Positions 9,566 to 21,670 of a stretch of 64,000 bases of DNA are shown here, one piece after another. Each line of letters begins with the position of its first letter. The stretch's first letter is position 1. The translations under genes were made by a program, and so were the position numbers. Source of the DNA: Microtetraspora malaysiensis (GTDB lineage Bacteria; Actinomycetota; Actinomycetes; Streptosporangiales; Streptosporangiaceae); assembly GCF_001528665.1 (NCBI RefSeq), contig NZ_BBYJ01000030.1, positions 1-64,000 of the forward strand, given 5' to 3'. The notes beneath the pieces are model-generated. The model was not told the DNA's origin. It ran no database searches and saw nothing but the letters and a program-made list of their open reading frames with translations.

Positions 9566-10222
9566 TCACAGCACCGCGCCGCCGCTCAGCCGGTCGCTGA
9601 TCAAGGAAATACCGACGATCACCATGCCGACACCGGACACGCGGCTGAGGACACGCGCGGCCGCGGGCCGGGAGAGCAGGAAGGTGCGTGCCACCGAGCC
9701 GAGGGCGAGGTAGAACGCGGCGCAGGTGACCGTGAAGACCAGGCCGAGGGCGGTCATCTGTACGGCCAACGGCCAGCTCCGGTCCGGGCGGGTGAACTGG
9801 GGAAGCAGAGCGATGAAGATCAGCAGGCCCTTCGGGTTGAGTCCGCTGACTCCGATACCTTGCGCGAGCGTCGCCCACCCTGTTTTGCCCCGCGCTTCCA
9901 CCACGCCGTCCACAATCACGTCGGAAGCCGCAACGTCCGGCACGGAAGGCGCGGCGAATGTCCGCACACCGTGCCAGATCAGATATCCACCGCCGAGCAC
10001 GGTCAGCACGGTGAGCGCCTTGGGGTTTTCCGCGACGAAGGCGCCGAGACCGGCGGCGACGACGAGCGTGATCGCCGCGTAGCCGAGCACGAGCCCGCCC
10101 ACGGCGGGGACCACCGACCGCCCGCGTAATCCCGCGCCGAGGGTGAACGCCCAATCCGCGCCCGGCACCATGATGAGCAGCAGGGCGACACCCCAGAAAG
10201 CGAAAACGGAGCTGACGGGCAT
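9566..10222 (-). CDS. LysE/RhtB-family amino-acid exporter
   Basis: 218 residues, six predicted helices. The N-terminal helix carries the family motif ALLLIMVPGADWAFTLGAGLRGR, and GVSGLNPKGLLIFIALLPQF in the middle is the second hallmark. The protein exports an amino acid or similar small zwitterion to relieve overload. The ATG follows GGGGAG. It is transcribed divergently from an Lrp/AsnC regulator with 110 bp between starts, the usual pairing of exporter and sensor. The substrate cannot be told from sequence. Confidence 0.92.
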   Translation of the reverse strand: MPVSSVFAFWGVALLLIMVPGADWAFTLGAGLRGRSVVPAVGGLVLGYAAITLVVAAGLGAFVAENPKALTVLTVLGGGYLIWHGVRTFAAPSVPDVAASDVIVDGVVEARGKTGWATLAQGIGVSGLNPKGLLIFIALLPQFTRPDRSWPLAVQMTALGLVFTVTCAAFYLALGSVARTFLLSRPAAARVLSRVSGVGMVIVGISLISDRLSGGAVL

Positions 10223-10332
10223 GGCTTCTCCCCTGTGGCAAACGGACTCTATGCGGGAAGTTACCTGCGAACAGCCGGAAAGTGATTCCAACTTCTTGCT
10301 GGTACGGCGGCCCAAATAGAAGAATCCCGCTC

Positions 10333-10794
10333 ATGGACGCCATCGACCGGAAAATCCTTGCCGCACTCCAGGAGGACGGCCGCCTCACCATCACCGAACT
10401 CTCCGCACACGTCGGGTTGACCGTGTCGCCCTGCCACCGTCGGCTCCGCGAACTGGAGCGCACGAAGACGATCCGCGGCTATCGGGCGGTCGTCGCCCCC
10501 GAAGCCGTCGGGCTGAACTTTCAAGCGCTCGTCTTCGTGACCATGCGGCAAGAAGACCGCGGCACCCTTCTCGGTTTCGAGGAAGCCGTCGCCGAAATCC
10601 CCCAGGTCGTCCAGGCGCAACGCCTGTTCGGCGACCCCGACTATCTCCTGCGCGTCCTCACCACCGATCTCGCCGCCTACCAGCGCCTGGAAGACGACCG
10701 GCTCGCCGCGCTCCCCGGCATTCAGCGACTGACATCGACCCTCGTCATGAAGCAGATCGTCGACGACCGCCCCCTGACCGGTCCGGAAAAGTAA
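10333..10794 (+). CDS. Lrp/AsnC-family transcriptional regulator
   Basis: 153 residues. An N-terminal HTH (LDGRLTITELSAHVGLTVSPCHRRL region, residues 12-45) is followed by a RAM domain that binds amino acids and oligomerises. The ATG at 10333 is the first that gives the usual MDAIDRKIL start. Its divergent neighbour is a LysE-type exporter, so it probably activates that gene when its amino-acid ligand accumulates. The shared 110-bp spacer holds AAGT-N7-ACTT (about 10280-10295) as a weak candidate site. Confidence 0.9.
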   Translation: MDAIDRKILAALQEDGRLTITELSAHVGLTVSPCHRRLRELERTKTIRGYRAVVAPEAVGLNFQALVFVTMRQEDRGTLLGFEEAVAEIPQVVQAQRLFGDPDYLLRVLTTDLAAYQRLEDDRLAALPGIQRLTSTLVMKQIVDDRPLTGPEK

Positions 10795-10874
10795 GCACGA
10801 GAATCCGGACGACACCGCGCCGCCTCCGCGCTCTCAGCTCCGGGGTGATCGCGGAGTGCCCCGTCCACTCCTGG

Positions 10875-11723
10875 TCAGGCGGTGGGCGGCCCTGCGGGCA
10901 GGACGGCGCGTGGGCGGGGCGGCGGCCCCTCCCGGCGGCCCCACTCCCTCGGGTAGCCGAGGGACACCTCCTCGAACGGCACCCCGTCATAGCAGGTGCT
11001 GCGCGGGATGTGCAGGTGGCCGTAGACCATGACGGCGGCGTTGAACCGCTGATGCCACTTGGCGGTTCGCTCGGTGCCGCACCAGAGGGCGAACTCCGGA
11101 TACCTGAGCACGAAGGTGGGATCCCGCACCAGCGGATAGTGGTTGACCAGGACGGTGGCGAGCTCCGGGTCGCGGTCGGCCAGCCGGCGTTCGGTTTCCG
11201 CGATCCGGGCAGCGCACCACGCCTCCCTGCTCGGGTACGGGTCCGGGTGCAGCAGCCATTCGTCGGTACACACCACACCGGCGTCGTCGGCGTGATCCAG
11301 CGCCTGCTCCATGGTGGTGGTGCCCTGCGGCCGGAAGGTGTAGTCGTACCCGATGAACAGTGGGGCCACCGTGACCGGGCCGCCCGCGCCGCGCCACACC
11401 AGGTAGGGGTCCTCCGGGGTGACCACGCCGAGGGAGCGGCAGAGCTCCACGATGTGCCGATAGCGCGCCTCACCCCGGAGCCGCACGGGGTCCTCCGCCG
11501 GCGTCCACAGCTCGTGGTTGCCGGGCGCCCACACCACCTTGGCGAAGCGCTCGCTGAGCAGGCGCAGCGCCCACTCGACGTCGGCCATGAACTCGCCCAC
11601 GTCACCGGCGACCAGTAGCCAGTCTCCGTCGTTCTCCGGCTGCAGCCGCTCGACGATCTCGCGGTTCTCCGGGTGGCGCACGTGCAGATCGCTGATGGCG
11701 AGCAACCTCGGCGTGGAGATCAT
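10875..11723 (-). CDS. Calcineurin-like metallophosphoesterase
   Basis: 282 residues with all the metal-site motifs of the family: ISDLH (residues 10-14), GDVGE, GNHE, a later His in VNHYP, and GHLH near residue 237. Two metal ions in this site hydrolyse phosphoesters. The size and motif spacing fit the small bacterial group often found next to phosphopantetheinyl transferase genes in streptomycetes; no such gene is adjacent here. It lies between a convergent Lrp gene and the GAF regulator and appears to have its own promoter. Substrate unknown. Confidence 0.9.
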   Translation of the reverse strand: MISTPRLLAISDLHVRHPENREIVERLQPENDGDWLLVAGDVGEFMADVEWALRLLSERFAKVVWAPGNHELWTPAEDPVRLRGEARYRHIVELCRSLGVVTPEDPYLVWRGAGGPVTVAPLFIGYDYTFRPQGTTTMEQALDHADDAGVVCTDEWLLHPDPYPSREAWCAARIAETERRLADRDPELATVLVNHYPLVRDPTFVLRYPEFALWCGTERTAKWHQRFNAAVMVYGHLHIPRSTCYDGVPFEEVSLGYPREWGRREGPPPRPRAVLPAGPPTA

Positions 11724-11748
11724 GGTGGAGATCCTAGGCGTGAATGGG

Positions 11749-13344
11749 TCAGTCGATCGATCTCCGGGCCCCCGTGTGACGGCTGATCGTGGGCGCTTCG
11801 TCGTCCTCCTTGAGCAGCCAGGCGAGCCTGGCCGCGGCGACCGCCTGACGCGGATCGCGGGCGGGCGACTCCGCGACGAGGCGCTCGAACACTTCGATGT
11901 CCTCGCTGCCGGGCTCGCTCTGCCCGAACGTCCACAGCGCCTCGTGGTCCTGGGTGTCGAGGACCGCGGACCGCAGCGCCGTGACGAGCTGGTCGCGTTC
12001 GGCCCTGATCGCCGGCGCCTCCGACCGGGCGAGCAGCGGGGCGTGCGCCGCCGCCACCGCGGCGCGGATGTCGCCGGAGCGCAGCGCGTCGCGCACGGTC
12101 AGGAAGTCGGCTTCGACCTCGGCCCGCAGCCGGTACGGCTTGGCCGTCATGGCGGCCTCGCCGAGCTGGGCCCGGAGCCGGTGGATCTCGGCGCGTACGG
12201 TCGTCGGGTTGCCGTCGTCGCCGTAGAGCTGCAGGGCGAGCTGCTCGGCGGTCAGCCCGGCGGGGCGCAGCGCGAGCAGCGCGAGCAGCTCGGCGTGCCG
12301 CAGGGTGAGCGGCAGCTCCCGGCCGTCCAGCACCGCCACCGGCCGGTCGCCCAGGAAAGACAGCGACAGTATGGGACGCGGCGGCGCCGGGGCCGTCCTC
12401 GGCAGCCGGACCAGGTAGCCCTCGGGCAGCGGCTCGACCAGGGCCTCACGGCCGTCCGCGAGCGGCACCCGGTCACTTCCGGGCCGTATCGCCAGCCGCT
12501 CGGGCCACGGCCCGCCGAACGGTTCCGCGGCGATCACCCGCCCCGTCGCGGTGACCAGCGCGCCCGGCTCGCCGCGCAGGCCGATCAGGCGGGGCAGGTG
12601 CTTCACCCGCAGCCGCTCGTCCCGCATCTCCATCTGCCTGCGCAGGTGGCTCTCCGCGAGCCGCGCGCTGGCGGAGACCAGGGTGACGACGGCGGGGTGC
12701 AGCTCGTGCAGCAGCCCGCTGATGTCGATCACGCCGAGCGTGCGCCCGCTGTCGGGGTCGTGGACGGGCGCGGCGGCGCAGGTCCACGGGTGGTAGGTAC
12801 GCACCAGATGCTCGGCGGAGTAGATCTGCACCGGCGCGTCGACGGCGAGGGCGGTGCCCATCGCGTTCGTCCCGATGGCCCCCTCCGCCCAGCCCGTGCC
12901 CTCGCACAACCCGACCGGGTCGGCGATCCGGCACAGCCCGGCGGGCCCCTCCCGCCACAGGATGGTGCCGGCCGCGTCGGTGACGATCATGACGTATGAC
13001 GACTGGTCGGCGATGCTGACGAGCAGTTCGCGGAGCAGGGGCAGCACGTCACGCAGCGGATGCGCGGAGCGCACGTCCGGTACGTCCTCCGGCTTGTACA
13101 CCACCGGTGGGCGGAAATGCTCCGGATCGACCCGCGCCGCGAGGGAGCGCCGCCAGGAGTCCAGGATCACCGAGCGCGGCGCCGCCCGCGGCCGGTCCCC
13201 GCTCAACATGGCCTCGCGGACCTGCTGCAACACGGAGAACTGCGCGGCCGGATCAGATGCCACATCCACGGTGGTCGCAGCTTTCGCGATCTCAGCGTCC
13301 AAGGTGCACTCCGCGGCGACGTCGGCGAGGGCGGTTGCGTCCAC
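11749..13344 (-). CDS. GAF-domain transcriptional regulator of the aldehyde operon
   Basis: Up to 531 residues. The N-terminus has [16 protein letters not shown], typical of AcoR-like sensors. A GAF domain follows with [13 protein letters not shown] near residue 157. The C-terminal half has no AAA/sigma54 module; it has a winged HTH ([20 protein letters not shown], then [10 protein letters not shown]) like that of SARP or OmpR proteins. Divergent from the aldehyde dehydrogenase gene, it probably controls that operon in response to an alcohol or aldehyde. The start is uncertain: GTG 13344 gives the longest form, and TTG 13302 has a better ribosome site (CGGAG). Confidence 0.85.
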   Translation of the reverse strand: MDATALADVAAECTLDAEIAKAATTVDVASDPAAQFSVLQQVREAMLSGDRPRAAPRSVILDSWRRSLAARVDPEHFRPPVVYKPEDVPDVRSAHPLRDVLPLLRELLVSIADQSSYVMIVTDAAGTILWREGPAGLCRIADPVGLCEGTGWAEGAIGTNAMGTALAVDAPVQIYSAEHLVRTYHPWTCAAAPVHDPDSGRTLGVIDISGLLHELHPAVVTLVSASARLAESHLRRQMEMRDERLRVKHLPRLIGLRGEPGALVTATGRVIAAEPFGGPWPERLAIRPGSDRVPLADGREALVEPLPEGYLVRLPRTAPAPPRPILSLSFLGDRPVAVLDGRELPLTLRHAELLALLALRPAGLTAEQLALQLYGDDGNPTTVRAEIHRLRAQLGEAAMTAKPYRLRAEVEADFLTVRDALRSGDIRAAVAAAHAPLLARSEAPAIRAERDQLVTALRSAVLDTQDHEALWTFGQSEPGSEDIEVFERLVAESPARDPRQAVAAARLAWLLKEDDEAPTISRHTGARRSID

Positions 13345-13437
13345 CCGAACGAGCGCCCCCGTACCTGGTCTTGCTCACAGCAGCATGCCTTGCCGTTCCG
13401 CCCCGAACAAGGGCGATACGTCCCCCGTTCAGGCCTC

Positions 13438-13452
13438 TGCAACGGCGGTGCA
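13438..13452. promoter_or_regulatory. Imperfect 15-bp palindrome in the aldehyde operon control region
   Basis: TGCA-N-CG-N-CG-N-TGCA, with one mismatched pair, lies 60 bp before the dehydrogenase ATG and about 94 bp before the regulator start. Position makes it a candidate site for the GAF regulator. Confidence 0.4.
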
Positions 13453-13512
13453 ACGTCGGCGCTTTTACCTTTTGCCACATCTCGTCGGTCCAGGACCCAG
13501 GAGGGCGAACAC

Positions 13513-15036
<1,524 letters not shown>

Positions 15037-15047
15037 TCGAGCGGTCC

Positions 15048-15092
15048 GTACGCGAGGGGCGCCCCGGGGTTTCCCAGCCGCCCCTCGCGTAC
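15048..15092 (+). terminator. 14-bp hairpin between aldehyde dehydrogenase and DUF779
   Basis: GTACGCGAGGGGCG (15048-15061) pairs perfectly with CGCCCCTCGCGTAC (15079-15092) across a 17-base loop, 11 bases after the dehydrogenase stop. No T-run follows. It could be a partial terminator or a 3'-end stabiliser that makes the first gene more abundant than the rest. Confidence 0.6.
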
Positions 15093-15122
15093 CGGCCATC
15101 CCCGAAGCAGGGAGCCTCGCAC

Positions 15123-15533
15123 ATGGCAGTCAACCGGGTGGACGTCACCGCCGACGCGGCCGTCCTGCTGCGCCGCCTCGCCGGCACGCACGGCCCGCTG
15201 ATGTTCCACCAGTCAGGAGGATGCTGCGACGGCAGCTCCCCCATGTGCTACCCGGCCGGGGAGTTCCGCACCGGGAACGCGGACGTACGCCTCGGAGATC
15301 TCCGGGTGGACGGCGTGGGCGAGCCGATCCCGGTGTGGATGTCCGCGTCACAGTTCGAATACTGGAAGCACACCCACCTCACCATCGACGTGGTGCCGGG
15401 CCGAGGGAGCGGCTTCTCACTGGAGGCCCCGGAGGGTGTGCGTTTCCTGATCCGTTCACGGCTGCTCACCGACCAGGAGCTCGCCGAACTGGACGGCCGC
15501 GAGCAGCAGCCCGTCCCGGCCGAGGAGAGGTGA
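15123..15533 (+). CDS. DUF779 protein
   Basis: 136 residues matching DUF779, a family nearly always found next to acetaldehyde-type dehydrogenases. The conserved stretch MFHQSGGCCDGSSPMCY (from about residue 26) contains three Cys and could bind metal or undergo thiol chemistry. ATG 15123 follows GAAGCAGGGAG-like sequence. Its function is unestablished; location suggests help with aldehyde detoxification or dehydrogenase maturation. Confidence 0.88.
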   Translation: MAVNRVDVTADAAVLLRRLAGTHGPLMFHQSGGCCDGSSPMCYPAGEFRTGNADVRLGDLRVDGVGEPIPVWMSASQFEYWKHTHLTIDVVPGRGSGFSLEAPEGVRFLIRSRLLTDQELAELDGREQQPVPAEER

Positions 15534-15535
15534 GC

Positions 15536-15809
15536 GTGTCCGGCCCGCTTGCCCCGTCCGGCGAAGAAGGCGCGCGTGACACGCCCGGCCCGCCTCCGGA
15601 CCGCGTACGACCGGCCGACGAGGTGTGGTCGAAGCTCGGCGCCGCGCCCGGCCTCTGCGGCGTCTGCACGCATCGCCTGGTCAACGAGACCCGGCGAGGC
15701 ACCGCGTACCTGCGGTGCGGACGGGCGTCATGGGACGCCCGTCTGCCGCGCTACCCCCGGCTGCCGACGGAGCGATGCGTCGGCTACGAAACAAGTGACG
15801 GGATCGAAG

Positions 15810-15817
<8 letters not shown>
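15536..15817 (+). CDS. Small Cys4 protein, putative metal-binding
   Basis: 93 residues from GTG 15536, two bases after the DUF779 stop and with AGAGGTGA as ribosome site. The C-terminal part has CGVC, then RCGR, then a final Cys in PRLPTERCVGYE. This pattern resembles small actinobacterial proteins with a CxxC...C...C layout and a PxLPxxRCxGY ending, likely zinc- or iron-binding. Its last 8 bases overlap the start of the synthetase gene, so it belongs to the aldehyde operon. Function unknown. Confidence 0.75.
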
Positions 15818-17687
<1,870 letters not shown>

Positions 17688-17849
17688 CCCGACCGTACGT
17701 CCGGCTTGCCGGCTGAGCGGCGAGATCGGAGGCGGCGGCGTGCCGGGCGTGCGCGATGGATTTCTGGCACGCCCGGCGATGTTCGGAGCGCTCGGGTACG
17801 TGGGCCTCGGCGGCTGCGCGGGCGGTTCACCGCATCTACGCTGCCGATC

Positions 17850-18446
17850 ATGGCCAAAATTCGTTCGGTCGCCACTCTCACGCCTCACTTCCGGGATTTC
17901 CTCCCCCTGTGGGTATCCCGGCAGCCGTGGTATCTCGGAACCGGCATCCCGTCGTTGTCTCCGGTCGGCTTCATCCGGTTCGACGACCCCGCCGGCGAGG
18001 TCGGCATCGAGACGCATCTGGTGACCGACGGCTCAGCGATCTATCAAATCCCGATGACCTACCGCGGCGCTCCCATCGAGAACGCCGGGGCGGAAGAAGC
18101 GCTCATCACGACGGCCGAACACAGCGTGCTGGGAACCCGCTGGATCTACGACGGCGAGGCGGACCCCGTCTGGATCAGCGAGGTCCTCCGCCTGGTCCGA
18201 ACCAACGGGACCTCCGACCCTGGCCATGAAAAGGGCGCGAGAGAGGCGTACGCGCAGGGCCGACACGTGATGCCGGGTGAGCTGACCAGTGATTTGGTGA
18301 CCATCGAGTTGAGGCGGGCGCCGACCGTAGATCCGCCTGCCGGCGAACCTGACATCGTGGGCCTGATGACGGGGACCTGGTATCCGAACGGCCCTGACGC
18401 CGCCGTCGCGACCGGCTGCCTCGCCGTGGTTCGTCAATCGGGCTGA
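17850..18446 (+). CDS. Maltokinase N-terminal cap-like domain protein
   Basis: 198 residues. EEALITTAEHSVLGTRWIYDGEADPVW and similar text recall the stand-alone proteins named after the N-terminal cap of maltokinase. There is no kinase domain, so it is not itself a maltokinase. An ATG at 17850 is used because upstream in-frame sequence is Arg-rich and unlike the family. No operon partner is clear; the next gene, on the other strand, is a phosphotransferase-fold protein, which may be chance or a functional pair. Family assignment is moderate. Confidence 0.65.
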   Translation: MAKIRSVATLTPHFRDFLPLWVSRQPWYLGTGIPSLSPVGFIRFDDPAGEVGIETHLVTDGSAIYQIPMTYRGAPIENAGAEEALITTAEHSVLGTRWIYDGEADPVWISEVLRLVRTNGTSDPGHEKGAREAYAQGRHVMPGELTSDLVTIELRRAPTVDPPAGEPDIVGLMTGTWYPNGPDAAVATGCLAVVRQSG

Positions 18447-18483
18447 CCGACGCCCACGACGAGGCCGGGCCGGATTCAACCGG

Positions 18484-19431
18484 TTATTTGGACGACGCCC
18501 GCTCCGACAGGAGGTCTCGGAGCAGGCCGAAGCTCTGGTCGCGGAACTCGAAAAGGCCGTGCTCGATGCCGTGCAGGACGTCCTCAGCCGCGTCCGCCAG
18601 CTCCCAGAAGCGGAGCTTGCGCTCAAGACTGTCGGTGAACGGCACGCCCCGAAGCTCCTGAAGGCGCCGGATGAACCCCGCCCCCGTCTCGGACCAGAGG
18701 TAACACAGGTCATAGTCCGGGTCGCCGATCGCGGTGTCACCGAAGTCGATCAAACCGGTCACGTCCGCACCGGTCACGAGGAGGTGGTCGAGGCTGATGT
18801 CGGCGTGGATCAGCACCGGCTCGTAGTCAAAGCAGGAGTCGTCGCCGAGGTAGGTCTCGAAGGCGGCGAGCAGCGCCCTGGACTCTCCCGACGGAAGCGC
18901 CGGGATGACCTCGGCACGCAGCAGGTCCAGGCACTCGCCGAACTCCGCCCGCGGATCCCATTCGGGTACGCCGAGCTCGCGTGCGCGTCCGGTCGGGAAG
19001 GCGTGAATCGCGTCGATCAGCGCGGCAACGCGGCCGATCGGCGCGGGCTCGTCCAGCAGCCCGCGCCGGTGCCACTCCTCCTCCGACAGCGATTCACCCG
19101 GTACGGCGGGATAGCAGCAGAACTCGCCGGGGCCGAGCGGGTTGGGGGCGGTGAAGGCGAACTGCGGGATCGGAAGCGGGAGATGTCCGGCGAGTTCGGG
19201 CAGAAGGGCGGCCTCGCAGGCGATCCCCTCGGCGCCGTCCTCGTTGCGCGGGAAGCGCAGGACGAACGGCGTGCCGCCGTCGCCGTCCGGGAGGTCGAGT
19301 CGGAGGGCGACGCTCTCCATCCCCGCGCCCAGCGGGCGCATCGCACCATGCGCGAGATCGTCGCGGACGCTCGCGAGCACGGAGCGAACCCGTGATTCCC
19401 AGTCGTCGGGGAGGGTGGCGTTCCAGATCAT
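18484..19431 (-). CDS. Aminoglycoside-phosphotransferase-fold kinase
   Basis: 315 residues with the APH/choline kinase fold. The catalytic loop is LIHADISLDHLLV, where the usual HxDxxxxN appears with His at the last position, and the metal motif is LIDFGDTAIGDPDYDL. The N-terminal lobe has VLRFPRNEDGAEGIACEAALL. Such proteins phosphorylate antibiotics, sugars or small metabolites; nothing here fixes the substrate. Divergent from rtcB across a 345-bp spacer. Resistance is one possibility, housekeeping metabolism another. Confidence 0.85.
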   Translation of the reverse strand: MIWNATLPDDWESRVRSVLASVRDDLAHGAMRPLGAGMESVALRLDLPDGDGGTPFVLRFPRNEDGAEGIACEAALLPELAGHLPLPIPQFAFTAPNPLGPGEFCCYPAVPGESLSEEEWHRRGLLDEPAPIGRVAALIDAIHAFPTGRARELGVPEWDPRAEFGECLDLLRAEVIPALPSGESRALLAAFETYLGDDSCFDYEPVLIHADISLDHLLVTGADVTGLIDFGDTAIGDPDYDLCYLWSETGAGFIRRLQELRGVPFTDSLERKLRFWELADAAEDVLHGIEHGLFEFRDQSFGLLRDLLSERASSK

Positions 19432-19776
19432 CGTTGTTTCCCATGGGTTGGGCAGGCCCGAAGCCGGGATCAGAATCGGGCGTCAGGCTAACGGCGCCCT
19501 TCCGGGAGCGCCATCGATTTACGATCGGCTTCTCCCCGGCCGGCCGTAGCTGAACAAACCCCGGCGTCAGGAGATACCGGTACGGCCGTACGACCGCACA
19601 CGTTCACACAGACAGTGATAACTATGCGCCGGATCGTAGCTATATAGGGACTTTCGTCCCGGCGATCCGGGTCTCTGGCCAGCGGACGGCGGCCCCCGCT
19701 CGGCGGAGGGTGGATGGAGAGGCGGTGCGGAGACAGCCGGCCGGGGCGATCACTCACCGATGGGACCAGGCCAGTC
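19432..19776 (+). other. 345-bp spacer with a nested hairpin upstream of rtcB
   Basis: No open frame here looks coding. Within it CCGGATCG (19629-19636) pairs with CGATCCGG (19663-19670), and inside that GGGAC (19647-19651) pairs with GTCCC (19656-19660) around TTTC. The 42-base structure ends 106 bases before the rtcB start and could lie in its leader. The region is less GC-rich than its surroundings (TATATA at 19641). Confidence 0.45.
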
Positions 19777-21174
19777 GTGAAACTCGTTCAGGAGACACCG
19801 TTCCGATTCCGGATCGAACGGCACGGGCCGATGCGGGTGCCCGGGGTCGTGTTCACCACCCCTGACCTCCTTCCCGAAGAGGAGGCCCTGCGGCAGGTCG
19901 CCAACGTGGCGACTCTGCCGGGCATCGTCCGGGCGTCGTACGCCATGCCCGACCTGCACTGGGGGTACGGCTTCCCGATCGGCGGCGTGGCCGCGACGGA
20001 CGTGGCGGCGGGGGGAGTCGTCTCCCCCGGCGGGGTCGGATTCGACATCTCCTGCGGGGTTCGCCTCCTCGCCGCCGACCTGCTGCGCGAGCAGCTCGCT
20101 CCTCGGCTGAACCGGCTGATGGACGAGCTCGACCTGGCCACGCCGCGCGGGCTCGGACGCGGCGGCGTGTGGCCGCTGCCCGGGTCCGCGCAGCTCGGCC
20201 GTGTGTTGCGCGAGGGGGCACGCTACGCCGTGGAACAGGGGCACGGGGTTCCCCGCGATCTCGACCGGTGTGAGGATCAGGGCGCGGTCGCCGGCGCCGA
20301 CCCGGCACAGGTCAGCGGCCGGGCCGTCGAAAGAGGCGCCGTCCAGGTCGGCAGCCTCGGTTCGGGAAACCACTTCCTCGAAGTCCAGGCCGTCGCCGAG
20401 ATCTACGACGCCGAGGTGGCCGCCGCGTTCGGCCTCCGGCTCGGGCAGGTGTGCGTGATGATCCACTGCGGCTCGCGCGGCCTGGGGCACCAGATCTGTA
20501 GCGAGCACGTCCGTTCCATGGACAAGGCCATGGCGCGGTACGGCATCCACGTTCCCGACCGGCAGTTGGCCTGCGCCCCCGTCGATTCACCGGAGGGCCG
20601 GGCGTATCTGGGCGCGATGGCCGCCGCCGCGAACTACGGCCGGGCCAATCGCCAACTGCTGTCCGAGGCGGCCCGGCGCGTCTTCGAACGTGTCACCGGC
20701 GCCGCCCTCGACCTCGTGTACGACGTGTCGCACAACATGGCCAAGCTCGAAGAGCACGACGGCCATCGGCTGTGCGTCCACCGCAAGGGCGCCACCCTGG
20801 CGCTCCCGCCGCACCATCCCGACCTCCCCGCCGACCTGGCGCCCTTCGGCCAGCCGGTGTTCATCCCCGGCACGATGGGAACCGCCTCGCACGTCCTCAC
20901 CGGGGTGGCCGACGGGCCCGCCTTCCACTCCACGTGCCACGGCGCGGGCCGGGTCCAGAGCCGCCACCAGGCCGCGCGCTCCATCCAGGGCCGCGACCTG
21001 CGCGACCGGCTGGAGGCGCGGGGCATCGCCGTACGCGCGTCGTCGTGGCGCGGCCTGTCCGAGGAGACTCCGACCGCCTACAAGGACGTCGACGCCGTGG
21101 TCGCCGCCGGCGTCGGCGCCGGGCTGTGCGGCAACGTCGCCAGACTGGTGCCGCTCGGCGTGGTGAAGGGCTGA
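19777..21174 (+). CDS. rtcB: RNA 3'-phosphate (RtcB) ligase
   Basis: 465 residues. RtcB joins RNA 2',3'-cyclic phosphate or 3'-phosphate ends to 5'-OH ends using GTP and Mn(II). Visible parts are the metal Cys in GFDISCGVR (Cys93), [32 protein letters not shown] and the guanylylated His in [10 protein letters not shown] (His388). GTG 19777 is the chosen start; AGG lies 8 bases ahead. The next gene, 4 bp on, is archease, the known activator of RtcB. An Rnl2-type ligase follows on the other strand. Confidence 0.95.
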   Translation: MKLVQETPFRFRIERHGPMRVPGVVFTTPDLLPEEEALRQVANVATLPGIVRASYAMPDLHWGYGFPIGGVAATDVAAGGVVSPGGVGFDISCGVRLLAADLLREQLAPRLNRLMDELDLATPRGLGRGGVWPLPGSAQLGRVLREGARYAVEQGHGVPRDLDRCEDQGAVAGADPAQVSGRAVERGAVQVGSLGSGNHFLEVQAVAEIYDAEVAAAFGLRLGQVCVMIHCGSRGLGHQICSEHVRSMDKAMARYGIHVPDRQLACAPVDSPEGRAYLGAMAAAANYGRANRQLLSEAARRVFERVTGAALDLVYDVSHNMAKLEEHDGHRLCVHRKGATLALPPHHPDLPADLAPFGQPVFIPGTMGTASHVLTGVADGPAFHSTCHGAGRVQSRHQAARSIQGRDLRDRLEARGIAVRASSWRGLSEETPTAYKDVDAVVAAGVGAGLCGNVARLVPLGVVKG

Positions 21175-21178
21175 CCCC

Positions 21179-21628
21179 ATGGAACGGCACCCCGAACCCG
21201 GTTCAGGACCGCCTCCGACCCGGGGCCACACCACCCTGCCGCACACCGCGGACGTACGCATCAGGGCGTGGGCGCCGACGCGTGCCGAGTGCGTCGCGGA
21301 AGCCGTCCGCGCGATGGTTGAGGGCTTCGCCGACCTCTCCGACGCGGTTCGCTGCGGCACTCGGTCGTTCCAGGTCGAGGCCGGGCCCCCGGAGGACCAG
21401 ATCCTGGCCGTACTCGATGAAGTGATCTATGAGATGGACGTCGGCGCCCGCGTTCCCTGCAGCGTCGGCGTCCGCGAGGACGAGGACGGGCTCCATCTGA
21501 CCCTGGGCATGACCGACGTCTCGACCGTCCCCCAGATCGGGGCGGTTCCCAAGGGGATCTCCCTCCATGACCTGCGATTCGACCGCGCACCCGAAGGATG
21601 GGTGTGCACGGTGACCGTGGACGTATGA
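21179..21628 (+). CDS. Archease (RtcB cofactor)
   Basis: 149 residues. The core begins LPHTADVRIRAWAPT and contains LLxEVIYEMDV-like text and a C-terminal DLRFDRAPEGWVCTVTVDV strand, as in archease. The family speeds RtcB guanylylation and allows multiple turnovers. The first 18 residues are a Pro-rich extension. It starts 4 bp after the rtcB stop, so the two are co-translated. Confidence 0.92.
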   Translation: MERHPEPGSGPPPTRGHTTLPHTADVRIRAWAPTRAECVAEAVRAMVEGFADLSDAVRCGTRSFQVEAGPPEDQILAVLDEVIYEMDVGARVPCSVGVREDEDGLHLTLGMTDVSTVPQIGAVPKGISLHDLRFDRAPEGWVCTVTVDV

Positions 21629-21670
21629 CCGAGCGCGTGCGACCTCATCCGCCCAGGTCGGGCGGCCGAT

